Positions 7,937 through 16,686 of a stretch of DNA of 64,000 bases are shown here, one piece after another; position 1 is the first letter of the stretch; every line of letters begins with the position of its first letter. The notes beneath the pieces are model-generated. The model did not search any database. It saw only the letters and a list, made by a program, of their open reading frames with translations, and had not been told where the DNA came from. Position numbers and translations under genes: made by a program. This DNA is from Actinorhabdospora filicis (lineage in GTDB: Bacteria > Actinomycetota > Actinomycetes > Mycobacteriales > Micromonosporaceae): positions 558,001 to 622,000 of the forward strand of contig NZ_BSTX01000003.1 in assembly GCF_030269765.1 (NCBI RefSeq), in the 5' to 3' direction.

Positions 7937-10000
7937 CTAGCCCTCCACGGCCAGTGCCAGCGGCACCACTCCCGGCGCGCCCGCCTCGCGCAGGAGCCGC
8001 GCGGCCACCGTCATCGTCCAGCGCGTGTCGGCGACGTCGTCGATCAGCAGGACGTCACCGGCCACCTCCGGCAGGGCGGCCGCGACCTCGGCGGGCACGT
8101 CGAGGGTGTTCCACACCGCCGCGACGCGCTTGGCCGAGTTGAACTGCCTGCCGGGCGAGCCCGCCCGGTAGGCCAGCGCGCCAAGGTAGGGGATGCTCGC
8201 GACCTCGGCGATGCGCGAACCCAGCGAGGACAGCAGCTCCGGACGCCCCGAGGACGCCATCGACACCACCGCCCCCGGGCGCGCGATGCCCCAGTCGCGC
8301 AGCAGCCCCAGCACCGCCGCCAGGACGTCGTCGGGCACCGGCCCGTCGGCCTCCAGCAGCGCCCGGACCCGCTGGCCCCAGCCCACGTACAGGTTCGGCG
8401 CCAGCGCCCGGCCCTCGGCGGCCTGGAGTTCCGGCTTGATCTTCCCCGACAGCCCCAGCCCGGCCAGTCCCGACGGCCACATGCGCCGCGGCGCCAGCTC
8501 GGCCCCCGGCCGGTACAGCCGCTCGCGCGCGGCCTCCGTCGAGGCCACCGAGGCGTCCATGCGGGTGCCCGTGCAGTTGTCGCAGCGCCCGCACGGCGCG
8601 GCCTCGGGGTCGTCGAGCTGCCCGCGCAGGTAGGCCATCCGGCACTCGTCGGTGTCGATGTAGGCGCGCATCGCCTCCTGCTCGGCCTTGCGCTCGCCCG
8701 CGATGCGGCCGTAGCGGTCGGCGTCGTAGGACCACGGCTCGCCGGTGGCCTCCCAGCGGCCCTTCGGCAGGCGGCGCACGGCGCCCTCGACGTCGAGGAC
8801 CTTCAGCATCATCTCCAGCCGCGAGCGCGACAGGTCCAGCCGCGTCTCCAGCATCGGGATCGTCATCGGCTCGGCCAGCGCCCGCAGCGCCTCGGTGACC
8901 AGCCGTTCGGGCGGGAAGGCCATCGAGTCGAAGTAGGCCCAGATGTCGGCGTCCTCACGGCCGGGCAGCAGCACCACCTCGGCGCGCTCGACACCGCGAC
9001 CGGCGCGGCCGACCTGCTGGTAGTAGGCCACCGGCGAGGACGGCGCGCCCAGGTGGGCGACGAAACCCAGGTCGGGCTTGTCGAAGCCCATGCCCAGCGC
9101 CGAGGTCGCCACCAGCGCCTTGACCTCGTTGTTCAGCAGCTCGCGTTCGGCGGCCAGGCGCTCGTCGGGATCGGTCTTGCCGGTGTAGGCGCGGACCTCG
9201 TGCCCCTGCTCGCGCAGGTACTCGGCGGTCTGCTCGGCGCCGGCCACGGTGAGGGAGTAGACGATGCCGGACCCCGGCAGCTCCCGCAGCCGCTCGGCCA
9301 GCCACGACAGGCGCGTGGGCGCGTCCGGTGTGCGGACCACCGACAGCCGCAGGCTCTCGCGGTCCAGCGGGCCGCGCAGCACCAGGGTGCCCTCGCCCAG
9401 CTGCTCGGCGACGTCGTGGGTGACGCGCGCGTTGGCGGTGGCGGTGGTGGCCAGCACCGGGATGTCGGGACGCAGCCCGGCCAGCAGGTCGCGGATGCGC
9501 CGGTAGTCCGGCCGGAAGTCGTGGCCCCAGTCGCTGACGCAGTGCGCCTCGTCGATGACGATCATCCCTGCGGTGCGCGCCAGGCCCGGCAGCACCGCCT
9601 CGCGGAACTCCAGGTTGTTCAGCCGCTCGGGGGAGACCAGCAGGACGTCCACCGAGCCGGTGCGCACGTCCTCGCTGACCCGCTCCCAGTCGTCGACGTT
9701 GGCGGAGTTGATGGTCGCGGCGTGCACGCCCGCCTTGGCGGCGGCCTCGATCTGGTTGCGCATCAGCGCCAGCAGCGGGGAGATGATGACCGTCGGGCCC
9801 GCGCCCTCCGACCGCAGCAGCGCCGTGGCCAGGAAGTACACCGCGGACTTGCCCCAGCCGGTGCGCTGGACGACCAGGGCGCGGCGGTGGTGCACCACGA
9901 GCGCCTCGATCGCGGTCCACTGGTCGGGGCGCAGGCGCGCGTCGGGCCCGGCCAGGTCGCGCAGAAGCGCCTCGGCGCGGTCCCTCAGGTCGTCGGTCAT
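7937..10000 (-). CDS. RecQ-family ATP-dependent DNA helicase with C-terminal PRTase-like domain
   Basis: 687 residues. Helicase core: motif I TGWGKSA (47-53), Walker B DEAHCVSDWGHDFRPDY, and C-terminal motifs GMGFDKPDLGF and QQVGRAGRG. A zinc cluster follows (YLRGQLDD..CGRCDNCTG). RecQ enzymes unwind DNA 3'-5' in repair and fork restart. The last ~130 residues differ from standard RecQ HRDC/winged-helix tails: VVSMASSGRPELLSSLG and LLIDDVADTRWTMTVA resemble the loops of ComF-type phosphoribosyltransferases, the second being the PRPP-binding motif with Arg in the usual Gly position. ATG at 10000 is chosen over an upstream in-frame start. Confidence 0.9.
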   Translation of the reverse strand: MTDDLRDRAEALLRDLAGPDARLRPDQWTAIEALVVHHRRALVVQRTGWGKSAVYFLATALLRSEGAGPTVIISPLLALMRNQIEAAAKAGVHAATINSANVDDWERVSEDVRTGSVDVLLVSPERLNNLEFREAVLPGLARTAGMIVIDEAHCVSDWGHDFRPDYRRIRDLLAGLRPDIPVLATTATANARVTHDVAEQLGEGTLVLRGPLDRESLRLSVVRTPDAPTRLSWLAERLRELPGSGIVYSLTVAGAEQTAEYLREQGHEVRAYTGKTDPDERLAAERELLNNEVKALVATSALGMGFDKPDLGFVAHLGAPSSPVAYYQQVGRAGRGVERAEVVLLPGREDADIWAYFDSMAFPPERLVTEALRALAEPMTIPMLETRLDLSRSRLEMMLKVLDVEGAVRRLPKGRWEATGEPWSYDADRYGRIAGERKAEQEAMRAYIDTDECRMAYLRGQLDDPEAAPCGRCDNCTGTRMDASVASTEAARERLYRPGAELAPRRMWPSGLAGLGLSGKIKPELQAAEGRALAPNLYVGWGQRVRALLEADGPVPDDVLAAVLGLLRDWGIARPGAVVSMASSGRPELLSSLGSRIAEVASIPYLGALAYRAGSPGRQFNSAKRVAAVWNTLDVPAEVAAALPEVAGDVLLIDDVADTRWTMTVAARLLREAGAPGVVPLALAVEG

Positions 10001-10040
10001 GCCGTCATTGGTACCAGGCGGGTCCGACAAAGGCGACGAC

Positions 10041-10085
10041 CGGGACACGTGCGTGCGACACCGGCATCCCATAAGACGGGACACG
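10041..10085. promoter_or_regulatory. Direct repeats in the recQ/leuB divergent region
   Basis: CGGGACACG occurs at 10041-10049 and again at 10077-10085, 36 bases apart, in the 170-base divergent spacer. They could be protein-binding half sites for recQ or leuB. No other motif supports this. Confidence 0.25.
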
Positions 10086-10170
10086 ATGGCCGCAATGCGG
10101 GACGCGTGGATATCGTGCACTAACGTCCCCTGAACCCGCGTTAAGACGACGAGAGCACGGAGGCAGATCG

Positions 10171-11211
10171 GTGACAGCGATCGCGGTCATTCCCGGCGAC
10201 GGCATCGGCACGGAGGTCATCGCGCAGGCGCGCAAGGTCCTCGACGTGGCCCTGCCCGGATACACCGCCACCGAGTACGACCTCGGCGCCCGTCGCTACA
10301 ACGACACCGGCGAAGTCCTCCCCGAGTCGGTCATGAACGAACTCGACGGGCACGACGCGATCCTCCTGGGCGCCATCGGCGACCCCAGCGTCCCCCCGGG
10401 CGTCCTGGAGCGGGGCCTGCTGCTCAAGCTGCGCTTCGACTTCGACCAGTACGTGAACCTGCGCCCCTCCCGCCTGTGGCCGGGGACGACCAGCCCGCTC
10501 GCCGACGTCAAGCCCGGCGAGATCGACATGGTCGTCGTCCGCGAGGGCACCGAGGGCCTGTACGCGGGCGCCGGTGGCGTCCTGCACGCCGGGTCCTCCG
10601 CCGAGATCGCCACCGAGGGCAGCCTCAACACCCGCTACGGGACCGAGCGCGTCATCCGCGACGCCTTCGAGCGCGCCCGCCGCCGCGACCGCAAGCACGT
10701 CACCTGCGTGCACAAGTCGAACGTGCTCGCCTTCGCCGGCGGCCTGTGGAAGCGGACCTTCGACGAGGTCGCCGCCGAGTACCCCGACGTGGCCACCGAC
10801 TACCAGCACGTCGACGCCGCCGCGATGTTCCTCGTGACGCGCCCGCAGAGCTTCGACGTCATCGTCACCGACAACCTCTTCGGCGACATCCTCACCGACA
10901 TCGCCGCCGCCGTCACCGGCGGCATCGGGCTGGCCGCGTCCGGGTGCGTCAACCCCGGCCGCTCCCACCCGTCGATGTTCGAGCCCGTGCACGGCTCCGC
11001 GCCCGACATCGCCGGCAAGGGCGTCGCCGACCCCATCGCCGCGATCATGTCGGCCGGGCTGCTCCTGGACCACCTGGGCCACGGCGAGGCCGCCACCGCG
11101 GTCACCGACGCCGTCGCCGCCGAGCTCGCGGAGCGAACCTCCGGCGAGCCGATCCGCACCGACGAGGTCGGGGACCGAGTAGCCGCGCGGGTAGCCGGGC
11201 TTCTCGGCTAG
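10171..11211 (+). CDS. leuB: 3-isopropylmalate dehydrogenase
   Basis: Cytoplasmic NAD-dependent oxidative decarboxylation of 3-isopropylmalate to 2-ketoisocaproate, third step of leucine synthesis. 346 residues, normal for the short actinobacterial form. It shows [10 protein letters not shown] at the N-terminus, the arginine-rich substrate region around LRPSRLWPG, the catalytic YGTERV Tyr and the Lys-containing HKSNVL segment, the Asp cluster [11 protein letters not shown] that binds metal, and [14 protein letters not shown] near the cofactor. GTG start with GGAGG at 10156. Upstream of ilvE but separated by a hairpin, so possibly separate units. Confidence 0.97.
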   Translation: MTAIAVIPGDGIGTEVIAQARKVLDVALPGYTATEYDLGARRYNDTGEVLPESVMNELDGHDAILLGAIGDPSVPPGVLERGLLLKLRFDFDQYVNLRPSRLWPGTTSPLADVKPGEIDMVVVREGTEGLYAGAGGVLHAGSSAEIATEGSLNTRYGTERVIRDAFERARRRDRKHVTCVHKSNVLAFAGGLWKRTFDEVAAEYPDVATDYQHVDAAAMFLVTRPQSFDVIVTDNLFGDILTDIAAAVTGGIGLAASGCVNPGRSHPSMFEPVHGSAPDIAGKGVADPIAAIMSAGLLLDHLGHGEAATAVTDAVAAELAERTSGEPIRTDEVGDRVAARVAGLLG

Positions 11212-11242
11212 CCGCCGTGACCTGACCGTGTAGAAGACATCC

Positions 11243-11285
11243 ACGACGGGCGCCCGGCGGAGCATTCGCCACGGGCGCCCGTCGT
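11243..11285. terminator. Hairpin terminator after leuB
   Basis: Perfect 14-bp arms ACGACGGGCGCCCG (11243-11256) and CGGGCGCCCGTCGT (11272-11285) with a 15-base loop, between leuB and ilvE. There is no U-tract, as is common in high-GC actinobacterial terminators. Confidence 0.7.
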
Positions 11286-11400
11286 CGTTGTGGTGGGCTC
11301 GCACCGGCGCTCCTGAACGAACGGTAAGTTTGCCTTGAACACCACCATGACCGTCCCCGCCCCGGCGGGGGCCACCCCCAGCATTTCCGGAGGTCCACGC

Positions 11401-12495
11401 ATGAGCGGCGCCGCACTGCTCCCGTTCGAATTCCGGCCGAACCCGAACCCCGCGACCGACGCCGAGCGTGCCGCGATCCTGGCCGACCCGGGTTTCGGCA
11501 AGACCTTCACCGACCACATGGTCACCATCAAGTGGACCGAGGGCGTTGGCTGGCACAGCGCCACGGTGGAGCCCTTCGGCCCGATCCCGATGTCCCCGGC
11601 CACGGCCGTCCTGCACTACGCGCAGGAGATCTTCGAGGGGATGAAGGCGTACAACGCCGCCGACGGCTCGATCACGATGTTCCGCCCCGAGGCCAACGCC
11701 CGCCGCTTCATCGAGTCGGCGCACCGCATGGCCATGCCGGAGCTCCCCGAGGAGCTGTTCGTGGAGTCGCTGCGCCAGCTGGTGCGCACCGACCGGGCGT
11801 GGATTCCCTCCGGTGAGGGCAGCCTGTACCTGCGTCCCTTCATGTTCGCCTCCGAGGCGTTTCTGGGCGTGCGGCCCGCCAAGGAGTTCCTGTACTGCGT
11901 GATCGCCTCCCCGGCCGGCGCGTACTTCAAGTCCGGCCCCAAGCCGATCTCGGTCTACGTCTCCGAGGAGTACACCCGGGCCGCCCCGGGCGGCACCGGC
12001 GCGGCCAAGTGCGGCGGCAACTACGCCACCTCGCTGCTGCCGCAGGCGCAGGCCATCGAACAGGGCTGCGAGCAGGTGGTGTTCCTGGACGCCGTGCACC
12101 GCAAGTACGTCGACGAGCTGGGCGGCATGAACGTCTTCTTCGTCTACGGCCTGGACCGCACCATCGTCACCCCCGAGCTGGGCACGATCCTCCCGGGCAT
12201 CACCCGCGACGCGATCTTCGCCCTCGCCCGCGACTTCGGCTACGAGGTCGTCGAGCGCGCCTACTCCATCGACGAGTGGCGCGCCGACGCCGCCGACGGC
12301 AGCCTCACCGAGGCCTTCGCGTGCGGCACGGCCGCCGTGATGACCCCGATCGGCATGGCCAAGAGCGTCAACGGCGACATCGAGGTCGGCGGCGGCAAGG
12401 CCGGCGAGGTGACCATGCGGCTGCGCCAGGCGCTGCTGGACATCCAGCACGGCGCCGCCGAGGACACCCACGGCTGGATCACCCGCATCCAGTAG
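11401..12495 (+). CDS. ilvE: Branched-chain amino acid aminotransferase
   Basis: Class IV PLP aminotransferase that makes Leu, Ile and Val from their keto acids with glutamate, the last step of each pathway. 364 residues. The PLP Lys lies in AAKCGGNYATSL; other family features are the FEGMKAY substrate-loop segment, YLRPFMFASE, the EELGGMNVFF segment and the PLP-phosphate region GTILPGITRD, plus ACGTAAVMTPIG near the end. ATG at 11401 is chosen because GGAGG ends about seven bases before it; an upstream in-frame start would add a Pro/Ala-rich extension. Confidence 0.96.
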   Translation: MSGAALLPFEFRPNPNPATDAERAAILADPGFGKTFTDHMVTIKWTEGVGWHSATVEPFGPIPMSPATAVLHYAQEIFEGMKAYNAADGSITMFRPEANARRFIESAHRMAMPELPEELFVESLRQLVRTDRAWIPSGEGSLYLRPFMFASEAFLGVRPAKEFLYCVIASPAGAYFKSGPKPISVYVSEEYTRAAPGGTGAAKCGGNYATSLLPQAQAIEQGCEQVVFLDAVHRKYVDELGGMNVFFVYGLDRTIVTPELGTILPGITRDAIFALARDFGYEVVERAYSIDEWRADAADGSLTEAFACGTAAVMTPIGMAKSVNGDIEVGGGKAGEVTMRLRQALLDIQHGAAEDTHGWITRIQ

Positions 12496-12505
12496 CGCGA
12501 CGGGC

Positions 12506-12531
12506 GGACGGCGGGCGCGCGCCCGCCGTCC
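12506..12531. terminator. Bidirectional terminator between ilvE and prsW
   Basis: A perfect palindrome, GGACGGCGGGCGC (12506-12518) directly followed by its complement GCGCCCGCCGTCC (12519-12531), fills the 35-base gap between the two convergent genes and touches the prsW stop codon. Confidence 0.75.
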
Positions 12532-13757
12532 TACTTCTCCGCCTCCTGCTTGCGGGTCTTCTTGTTGATCCGCTTCTTGGCCGGGGCGTTCAGTTCGGCG
12601 CGGATGCTCAGCACGTTCGCGCGGGCGACCAGCACGTCCGGCGCGCTCGCGGGGTCCCCCTCAGCGCGCTCGCAGCGCGCCAGGGCCTCCCCGAGGACCC
12701 GCTGGGCGCGCTGGAGGCGCCGCACGATCCGCTTGCCGTAGAGGCCGTAGTCCTTGGCGGCCTTCTTGCGCGCGTGGCGGCGGGTCCGCAGGGTGCGCAT
12801 CGCGTCCAGCTCATCCGGCGTGATCACCTCCGCCGGCTCCCCGGCCATGATCTCGGTGAACCAGTGCCACTCGCGGCGGGCGGCCATCCCGTAGACGATC
12901 AGGAAGAACACCAGGATCAGCGCGCCCTTGCCGTAGATGGCGAAGAAGCCCAGGCCCTTGGGCAGCCACGCCGGCAGCGGCGAGTTCCACAGGAAGTGCA
13001 GGGCCCACGCCGCCGTGAAGCAGCCCGCCGCCACCCCGAAACGCGTGTAGAGCGTGCGGTGGGTCTGCGTGGCGAAGAACGCGATGCCGAGCCCGGCGAC
13101 GCCGCTGTACACCGGATGGCTCCACGGCCCGGCGATGAGGATCCGCAGCAGCGTGATCGAGACCGAGCCCGCGACATCGCTGTTGGGGTTGCTGAGCGCG
13201 TTGTTGATCGCGTACAGCAGGTTCTCCACGATCTGGAAGCCCAGGCCGACGAAGGCGCCGTAGGTCAGGCCGTCCATGCTCCGCTGGAAGTGCTCGCGCA
13301 CGATCAGGACCAGGATGACCACGCCGATGGTCTTGACCCACTCCTCGTTGATCGGGCCCGCCAGGGCCGCGCCCCACTTCGCGGTGAACTCCACCCCGTA
13401 GGTCTTGGTGAGCAGCGAGATCAGCGCGTTGTTGGCGATGATCGCCACCGACGTCGCCACCAGCGCGCCCCACAGCATCGCCGCCGCCCGCACGGCCGCC
13501 GGCTCGCGCTCCAGGTAGTCCAGCTTGCCCAGGATCCACACGAACAGGACCGCCATCGCCCCGTTCAGCACCAGCGGCACCCACAGCGCCGAGGCGATGT
13601 GGTCGAAACCGCCGCGCAGGATCCCGCCGATGTGCAGCAGCCCGAACGCGATCAGCCCGACATAGACCCAGTAAGCGGGACGGCGGACGCGGACGAACGT
13701 GCCCTGCCCCTCCATCACGACCCGCTCCATCACCACGCGCTTGACCTCACTCGCCAC
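12531..13757 (-). CDS. prsW: PrsW-family intramembrane metalloprotease
   Basis: 408 residues, polytopic. The family's three motifs are present: NEEWVKT (EExxK) in the membrane region, GLGFQIVEN (GFxxxEN) and GPWSHPVYSG (HP). In Bacillus PrsW performs site-1 cleavage of anti-sigma factor RsiW; actinobacterial substrates are mostly unknown. After about eight membrane segments there is a long basic cytoplasmic tail (~120 residues) ending in KKRINKKTRKQEAEK. GTG at 13757 is preceded by GGAGG and overlaps the upstream gene's end by 11 bases, so the two are translationally coupled. Its upstream partner is a candidate substrate. Confidence 0.88.
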   Translation of the reverse strand: MASEVKRVVMERVVMEGQGTFVRVRRPAYWVYVGLIAFGLLHIGGILRGGFDHIASALWVPLVLNGAMAVLFVWILGKLDYLEREPAAVRAAAMLWGALVATSVAIIANNALISLLTKTYGVEFTAKWGAALAGPINEEWVKTIGVVILVLIVREHFQRSMDGLTYGAFVGLGFQIVENLLYAINNALSNPNSDVAGSVSITLLRILIAGPWSHPVYSGVAGLGIAFFATQTHRTLYTRFGVAAGCFTAAWALHFLWNSPLPAWLPKGLGFFAIYGKGALILVFFLIVYGMAARREWHWFTEIMAGEPAEVITPDELDAMRTLRTRRHARKKAAKDYGLYGKRIVRRLQRAQRVLGEALARCERAEGDPASAPDVLVARANVLSIRAELNAPAKKRINKKTRKQEAEK

Positions 13758-14349
13758 CGCGCACCTCCAGCCCGGCCAGGATGCGGGTGATGTCGTCCAT
13801 CTGCGACTCGACACTGCCCAGCGGCGCCGCCGCCGTCAGCACCGCCGCCGCCCCGTCATGCCCGACCACCACCAGCGCGCCGCCGTAACGGTCACCGGTC
13901 AGATCACCCCAGAACCCCGGCAGCCCACCCGGCGACGTGTACTCGTGCGAGCCCGTGGTGAACATGACCCGCGAGGCCACCCGCAGATCCCGCGACTGCC
14001 GGTCGAAGAGCAGCTTCAGATCACTCACCCCCGCCACCGCCTGCACCCGCACCACGATCGACCCGGCCACCAGGATCACCGAGTTCGACTTGTTGGCACC
14101 CCGGTCGGTGACCCAGCCCGGGCCGGGGACCGTGAAGGTCACGCCGCCGTGGCCCGCCGCGCCCGGGTTCGGGGCGGCTTCGAGGCGGTAGACGGTGCCG
14201 TCGGGGACGGGGAGCTCGCCGTCGACGGAGTTGTTCCACTGCGTCCATAGGACGGCCGGGGCGAAGACGGCGAGGAGGACGAGGATCGCGGGCAGGAGTT
14301 TGCCGCGCTCCAGGCCGAAGCGATTGAGTTGTACCGCGCCTTCGATCAC
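13747..14349 (-). CDS. Membrane-anchored extracytoplasmic protein coupled to prsW
   Basis: About 200 residues: a short cytoplasmic start, one membrane segment (KLLPAILVLLAVFAPAVLW, residues ~20-38) and a ~160-residue outer domain without cysteines. The outer domain has GWVTDRG, VRVQAVAGVSDLKLLFDRQSRDLR and YTSPGGLPGFWGDLTG stretches; I do not recognise the family. GTG at 14349 follows a GGGGG run; the start is a judgement. Its stop lies inside the first codons of prsW (11-base overlap), which suggests a common function; a regulated membrane substrate is one possibility. Confidence 0.6.
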   Translation of the reverse strand: MIEGAVQLNRFGLERGKLLPAILVLLAVFAPAVLWTQWNNSVDGELPVPDGTVYRLEAAPNPGAAGHGGVTFTVPGPGWVTDRGANKSNSVILVAGSIVVRVQAVAGVSDLKLLFDRQSRDLRVASRVMFTTGSHEYTSPGGLPGFWGDLTGDRYGGALVVVGHDGAAAVLTAAAPLGSVESQMDDITRILAGLEVRGGE

Positions 14350-14560
14350 GCCGCCCCCGGGGTCGAGTGCTGTGTTGTCCTTTGCTGGGGTGTTTGAGGG
14401 GTAGCTTAGGGGGGTTCGTCTGGTTTGGGGGGGATTGACGCTCGGGAATTGGGTTTTGGGGTGGGGGGCTGTGCCTCCGGTGCCTGGGTGTCCGCGCACC
14501 CGCCCTTGCGTCCCCGTTTCCTGGGCGTCCGCGTGTCCGCGCGTCCGCGCTCCTGCTTCG

Positions 14561-14597
14561 CTGCCCCTGCCCCTGCCCCTGCCCCTGCCCCTGCCCC
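14561..14597. repeat. CTGCCC hexanucleotide repeat, six copies
   Basis: CTGCCC is repeated six times without interruption, a simple-sequence tract inside the non-coding gap. A different G-rich hexanucleotide tract lies in the second repeat-rich gap at 44536-44563. Confidence 0.9.
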
Positions 14598-15392
14598 GCA
14601 CACCGCACGCCCGCGTCCCCGCCCCTGCACGCCAGCATGCCCCCGCCGCGCGTCCCTGCACCCCCGCCGGCTGCGCCGTATGCGCCCCGCTTCCCCGCTC
14701 CCTGGGCGTCCGCGCTCCTGCTTCCCTGCCGCCTGCGGCCCCGCCCCCCGCCCTCCGCCGCACACCCGCACACCCGCGCCACGCCCCCCCGCACGCCCGC
14801 GTCCCCGCCCAAGCACGTCCGCACCGCCGCCTGCACCCCTGCCTCACTGCGGCTCGGCCTGTTCGCTTGCGTCCCGTCCGGTGCGGGCGTGGGTGTCATG
14901 CTCGACGCTTGTGCCGGGCCTTGGGGGTGTGGTCTCGTTAATCGGGGTTCGCCTCATGGAGTCGCTGTGATCCGCGAGTCGCCGCGTTTTGGGGCGTCGG
15001 CGGGGGTGTGCTGGTCGGCACTGGCCTGCGTCGTCTCGCTTGTGCTGGCCCGGCTTGCACCATCCTGGCCCCAACGCCTCACTCCGCCCGGCCCGCACCG
15101 TCTCGGCCCCTAGCGCCTTGCTCCACACAGGCCCGGGCCGCGCCGCCCCGGTTCGGGCCGCTGTCTCTCGGCTTGCGGGGTGTGCGTCTTGCCTCCAGCC
15201 GTCGAGTGCACGCCATCCCGCCTTCCGGGGCTCCGTGTGAACCCCACCGCAGCGACTCCTCCACCCCTCAGCCTCGCACCAGCCGCCCCCGCACCACCCC
15301 GGCCCGCATCAGCCTCGTCGTGCCTCTCCGCCTTGGCCCGTCGCCTTCCATCCCCACCGTGGTCGTTCGGGTTACCGGCCGCGGATCTTCCG

Positions 15393-15494
15393 TCGTTCGG
15401 CCTCGCAGACGGTGAACGAGGAACCTGGGGGTGTCAAGACGGAAGAACATGTCTTGACACCCCCAGAACCCTCGTTCCAAAGACCCGTCAGGCC
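15393..15494. repeat. Interspersed hairpin repeat, copy A
   Basis: Core hairpin 15414-15477: an outer 8-bp stem GAACGAGG / CCTCGTTC, a 3x3 internal loop (AAC/AAC), then a perfect 16-bp stem CTGGGGGTGTCAAGAC (15425-15440) / GTCTTGACACCCCCAG (15451-15466) with a ten-base loop. About 20 bases on each side (GTTCGGCCT..GACGGT on the left, AGACCCGTCAGGCC on the right) are also shared with copy B at 44217-44316, which is inverted relative to A. No terminal coding gene is nearby, and there is no T tract. Confidence 0.88.
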
Positions 15495-15596
15495 GCACGC
15501 CGAAAGATCCAGCTCTCGAAGGAAAGGTTGTGCGGGGCCTGGTCTGTCGTGACGGGCAGGTTTGCAAGCTGCGGGTCAGGTCAAGAGCCCTACCCT

Positions 15597-15776
15597 GCTA
15601 CGCATCGCACCCGGCTCGACACATCGTCCCCGGACCTGTCTTCGGGCGGGCTTCACCCATCGCTGCCTTCGTGGCCCGGCCAGGACTTCGTCTCACCCTC
15701 ACTGCACCAGGCTGCGCATCACATCCGGCCTGTCTTACGTCGTTCGCTTGTCTTCGGGCTTGCTTCACCCATCGCC
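15597..15776. repeat. Degenerate ~113-bp tandem modules next to copy A
   Basis: GCTACGCATCGCACCCGG (15597-15614) is repeated in decayed form at 15711 (GCTGCGCATCACATCCGG), and GTCTTCGGG..GGCTTCACCCATCG at 15638 recurs at 15750 (GTCTTCGGGCTTGCTTCACC). The period is 112-114 bases. The first 18-mer also occurs inverted at 43951-43968, and a CCTGTCCTCGGGTGGGCTTC match follows it there. Confidence 0.75.
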
Positions 15777-15818
15777 GTGTGCCTGGCTCGGCTTTGCCTT
15801 CGTCGCGCGGCTTTGTTT

Positions 15819-16034
15819 TCAGCCGCAGCAGCCGCCTCCGCAGCATCCGCCGCCACCGGCGGGTGCCGCTGCTGCGCTGGTCGATGCGCTGCCGGTGATG
15901 CCCACGGTGGTCAGGAGTTTCACCGAGTCGGTGTGGCCTTGGGGGCAGGGGGCGGGGTCGCCGGATTCGCGCATCGGGCGGGTGAGTTCGAAGGTGGCGC
16001 CGCAGGAGCGGCAGCGGTAGTCGTAGCGCGGCAT
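15819..16034 (-). CDS. FmdB-family zinc ribbon protein
   Basis: 71 residues. The N-terminal half is a zinc ribbon: MPRYDYRCRSCGATFE with CxxC, then PAPCPQGHTDS where a second pair (Cys and His) completes the site. The C-terminus is Gly/Ala-rich and ends in a CC-containing tail (GGCCGGGCCG). Members are small regulatory or metal-binding proteins of uncertain role, common in Actinobacteria. It is the only gene between the repeat-rich gap and the TetR gene, transcribed away from it. Confidence 0.85.
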   Translation of the reverse strand: MPRYDYRCRSCGATFELTRPMRESGDPAPCPQGHTDSVKLLTTVGITGSASTSAAAAPAGGGGCCGGGCCG

Positions 16035-16044
16035 GGGGTGAAGT

Positions 16045-16635
16045 TTAGGTGGGAGATGTGGGGGGTGTGGGTGGTGCGGGGGTTGGTGCTGTGAGGAGGG
16101 CGTCGATGGCGGAGGTGATGAGGGCGTCGACGTTTTCGGGGAGGGCTGCGCGGGCGGTGTGCGCTAGTTGCGTGTGGCCGAGGTAGATGCTGACGCCGAG
16201 GGTGGCGCGGTGGTGGGCTTCTTCGGGGGTGAAGCCGACTTCCTCGAATAGTTCACGGACGTATGTCACGCGGCGTTCGGCGACGCGTTGCAGCACCGGT
16301 CCTACGGCGGGGTGGTCGCGGGAGCCGAGGAGGGAGAGCTCGATGCGGTGGGAGAGGCCGAATGCGATGACGGTGGTGAAGAGTTTGCGGAGTTTGGCTT
16401 CTGGACCCTCTTCGGCTTTGAGGGCTTCGATGACCTGTGAGGTGCCTCGCTCTTCCCAGCGGTGGAGGGCGGCTTCGATGAGGGCGTCGCGGTTGCGGAA
16501 GTGCCAGTAGAACGAGCCCTTGGTGGTGCCCAGACGTGCGGCGATGGGTTCTACGGCGATCGCCGGGAGGCCGCCGCGCCCTAGGGCGTCGAGGGCGGCG
16601 TCGGCCCAGTCTTCCGCGGACAGCCGTTGCGTCAT
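16045..16635 (-). CDS. TetR-family transcriptional regulator
   Basis: About 196 residues. The N-terminal helix-turn-helix is clear: LSAEDWADAALDALGRGGLPAIAVEPIAARLGTTKG-SFYWHF in the usual position (residues ~5-50), with the SFYWHFRNRDALIEA signature. The ligand domain includes HTQLAHTARAALPENVD and a Pro/Thr-rich tail. It is divergent from the SRPBCC/DUF2867 gene, and two inverted repeats lie between them, one over its own start, so autorepression is likely. ATG at 16635; another ATG at 16641 is possible. Inducer unknown. Confidence 0.9.
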   Translation of the reverse strand: MTQRLSAEDWADAALDALGRGGLPAIAVEPIAARLGTTKGSFYWHFRNRDALIEAALHRWEERGTSQVIEALKAEEGPEAKLRKLFTTVIAFGLSHRIELSLLGSRDHPAVGPVLQRVAERRVTYVRELFEEVGFTPEEAHHRATLGVSIYLGHTQLAHTARAALPENVDALITSAIDALLTAPTPAPPTPPTSPT

Positions 16636-16637
16636 GT

Positions 16638-16655
16638 CCATACGGTAGCGTACGG
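16638..16655. promoter_or_regulatory. Degenerate TetR operator over the tetR start
   Basis: CCATACGGTAGCGTACGG is an imperfect version of the perfect site 23 bases away, with one exact half (CCATACGG). It covers the start region of the TetR gene, as expected for an autoregulatory site. Confidence 0.6.
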
Positions 16656-16660
16656 TCCAA

Positions 16661-16678
16661 CCATACGGTCCCGTATGG
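16661..16678. promoter_or_regulatory. Perfect TetR operator between divergent genes
   Basis: CCATACGGTCCCGTATGG has perfect 8-bp arms and a two-base centre. Its right half touches the ribosome site (GGAGG at 16677) of the rightward gene, so bound protein would block that gene. Confidence 0.75.
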
Positions 16679-16686
16679 AGGTTGCC

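Larger units (their letters stand above)
14350..15818. other. Long non-coding, repeat-rich gap
   Basis: No frame in these 1469 bases shows a conserved domain or a normal start with ribosome site. The left part (14435-14850) is C-rich and low-complexity, with recurring blocks such as CCTGGGCGTCCGCG and CTCCTGCTTC and a hexanucleotide run. The right part (15390-15780) carries the hairpin repeat and decayed tandem modules described separately. Long open frames here are products of base composition. Confidence 0.7.

Noticed and set aside
10141-12471. A 776-residue minus-strand frame opposite leuB and ilvE
   Set aside because: Shadow of two clear enzymes; no domain or start support.
15393-15494. 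Simple transcription terminator for the hairpin repeat
   Set aside because: No gene ends nearby, the 20-base flanks and distant modules are also shared, and there is no T tract; a repeat element explains more.
14425-16094. Several 100-300-residue frames through the first repeat-rich gap
   Set aside because: Pro/Arg/Ala composition and hexanucleotide tract; they overlap on both strands and none has a conserved motif.
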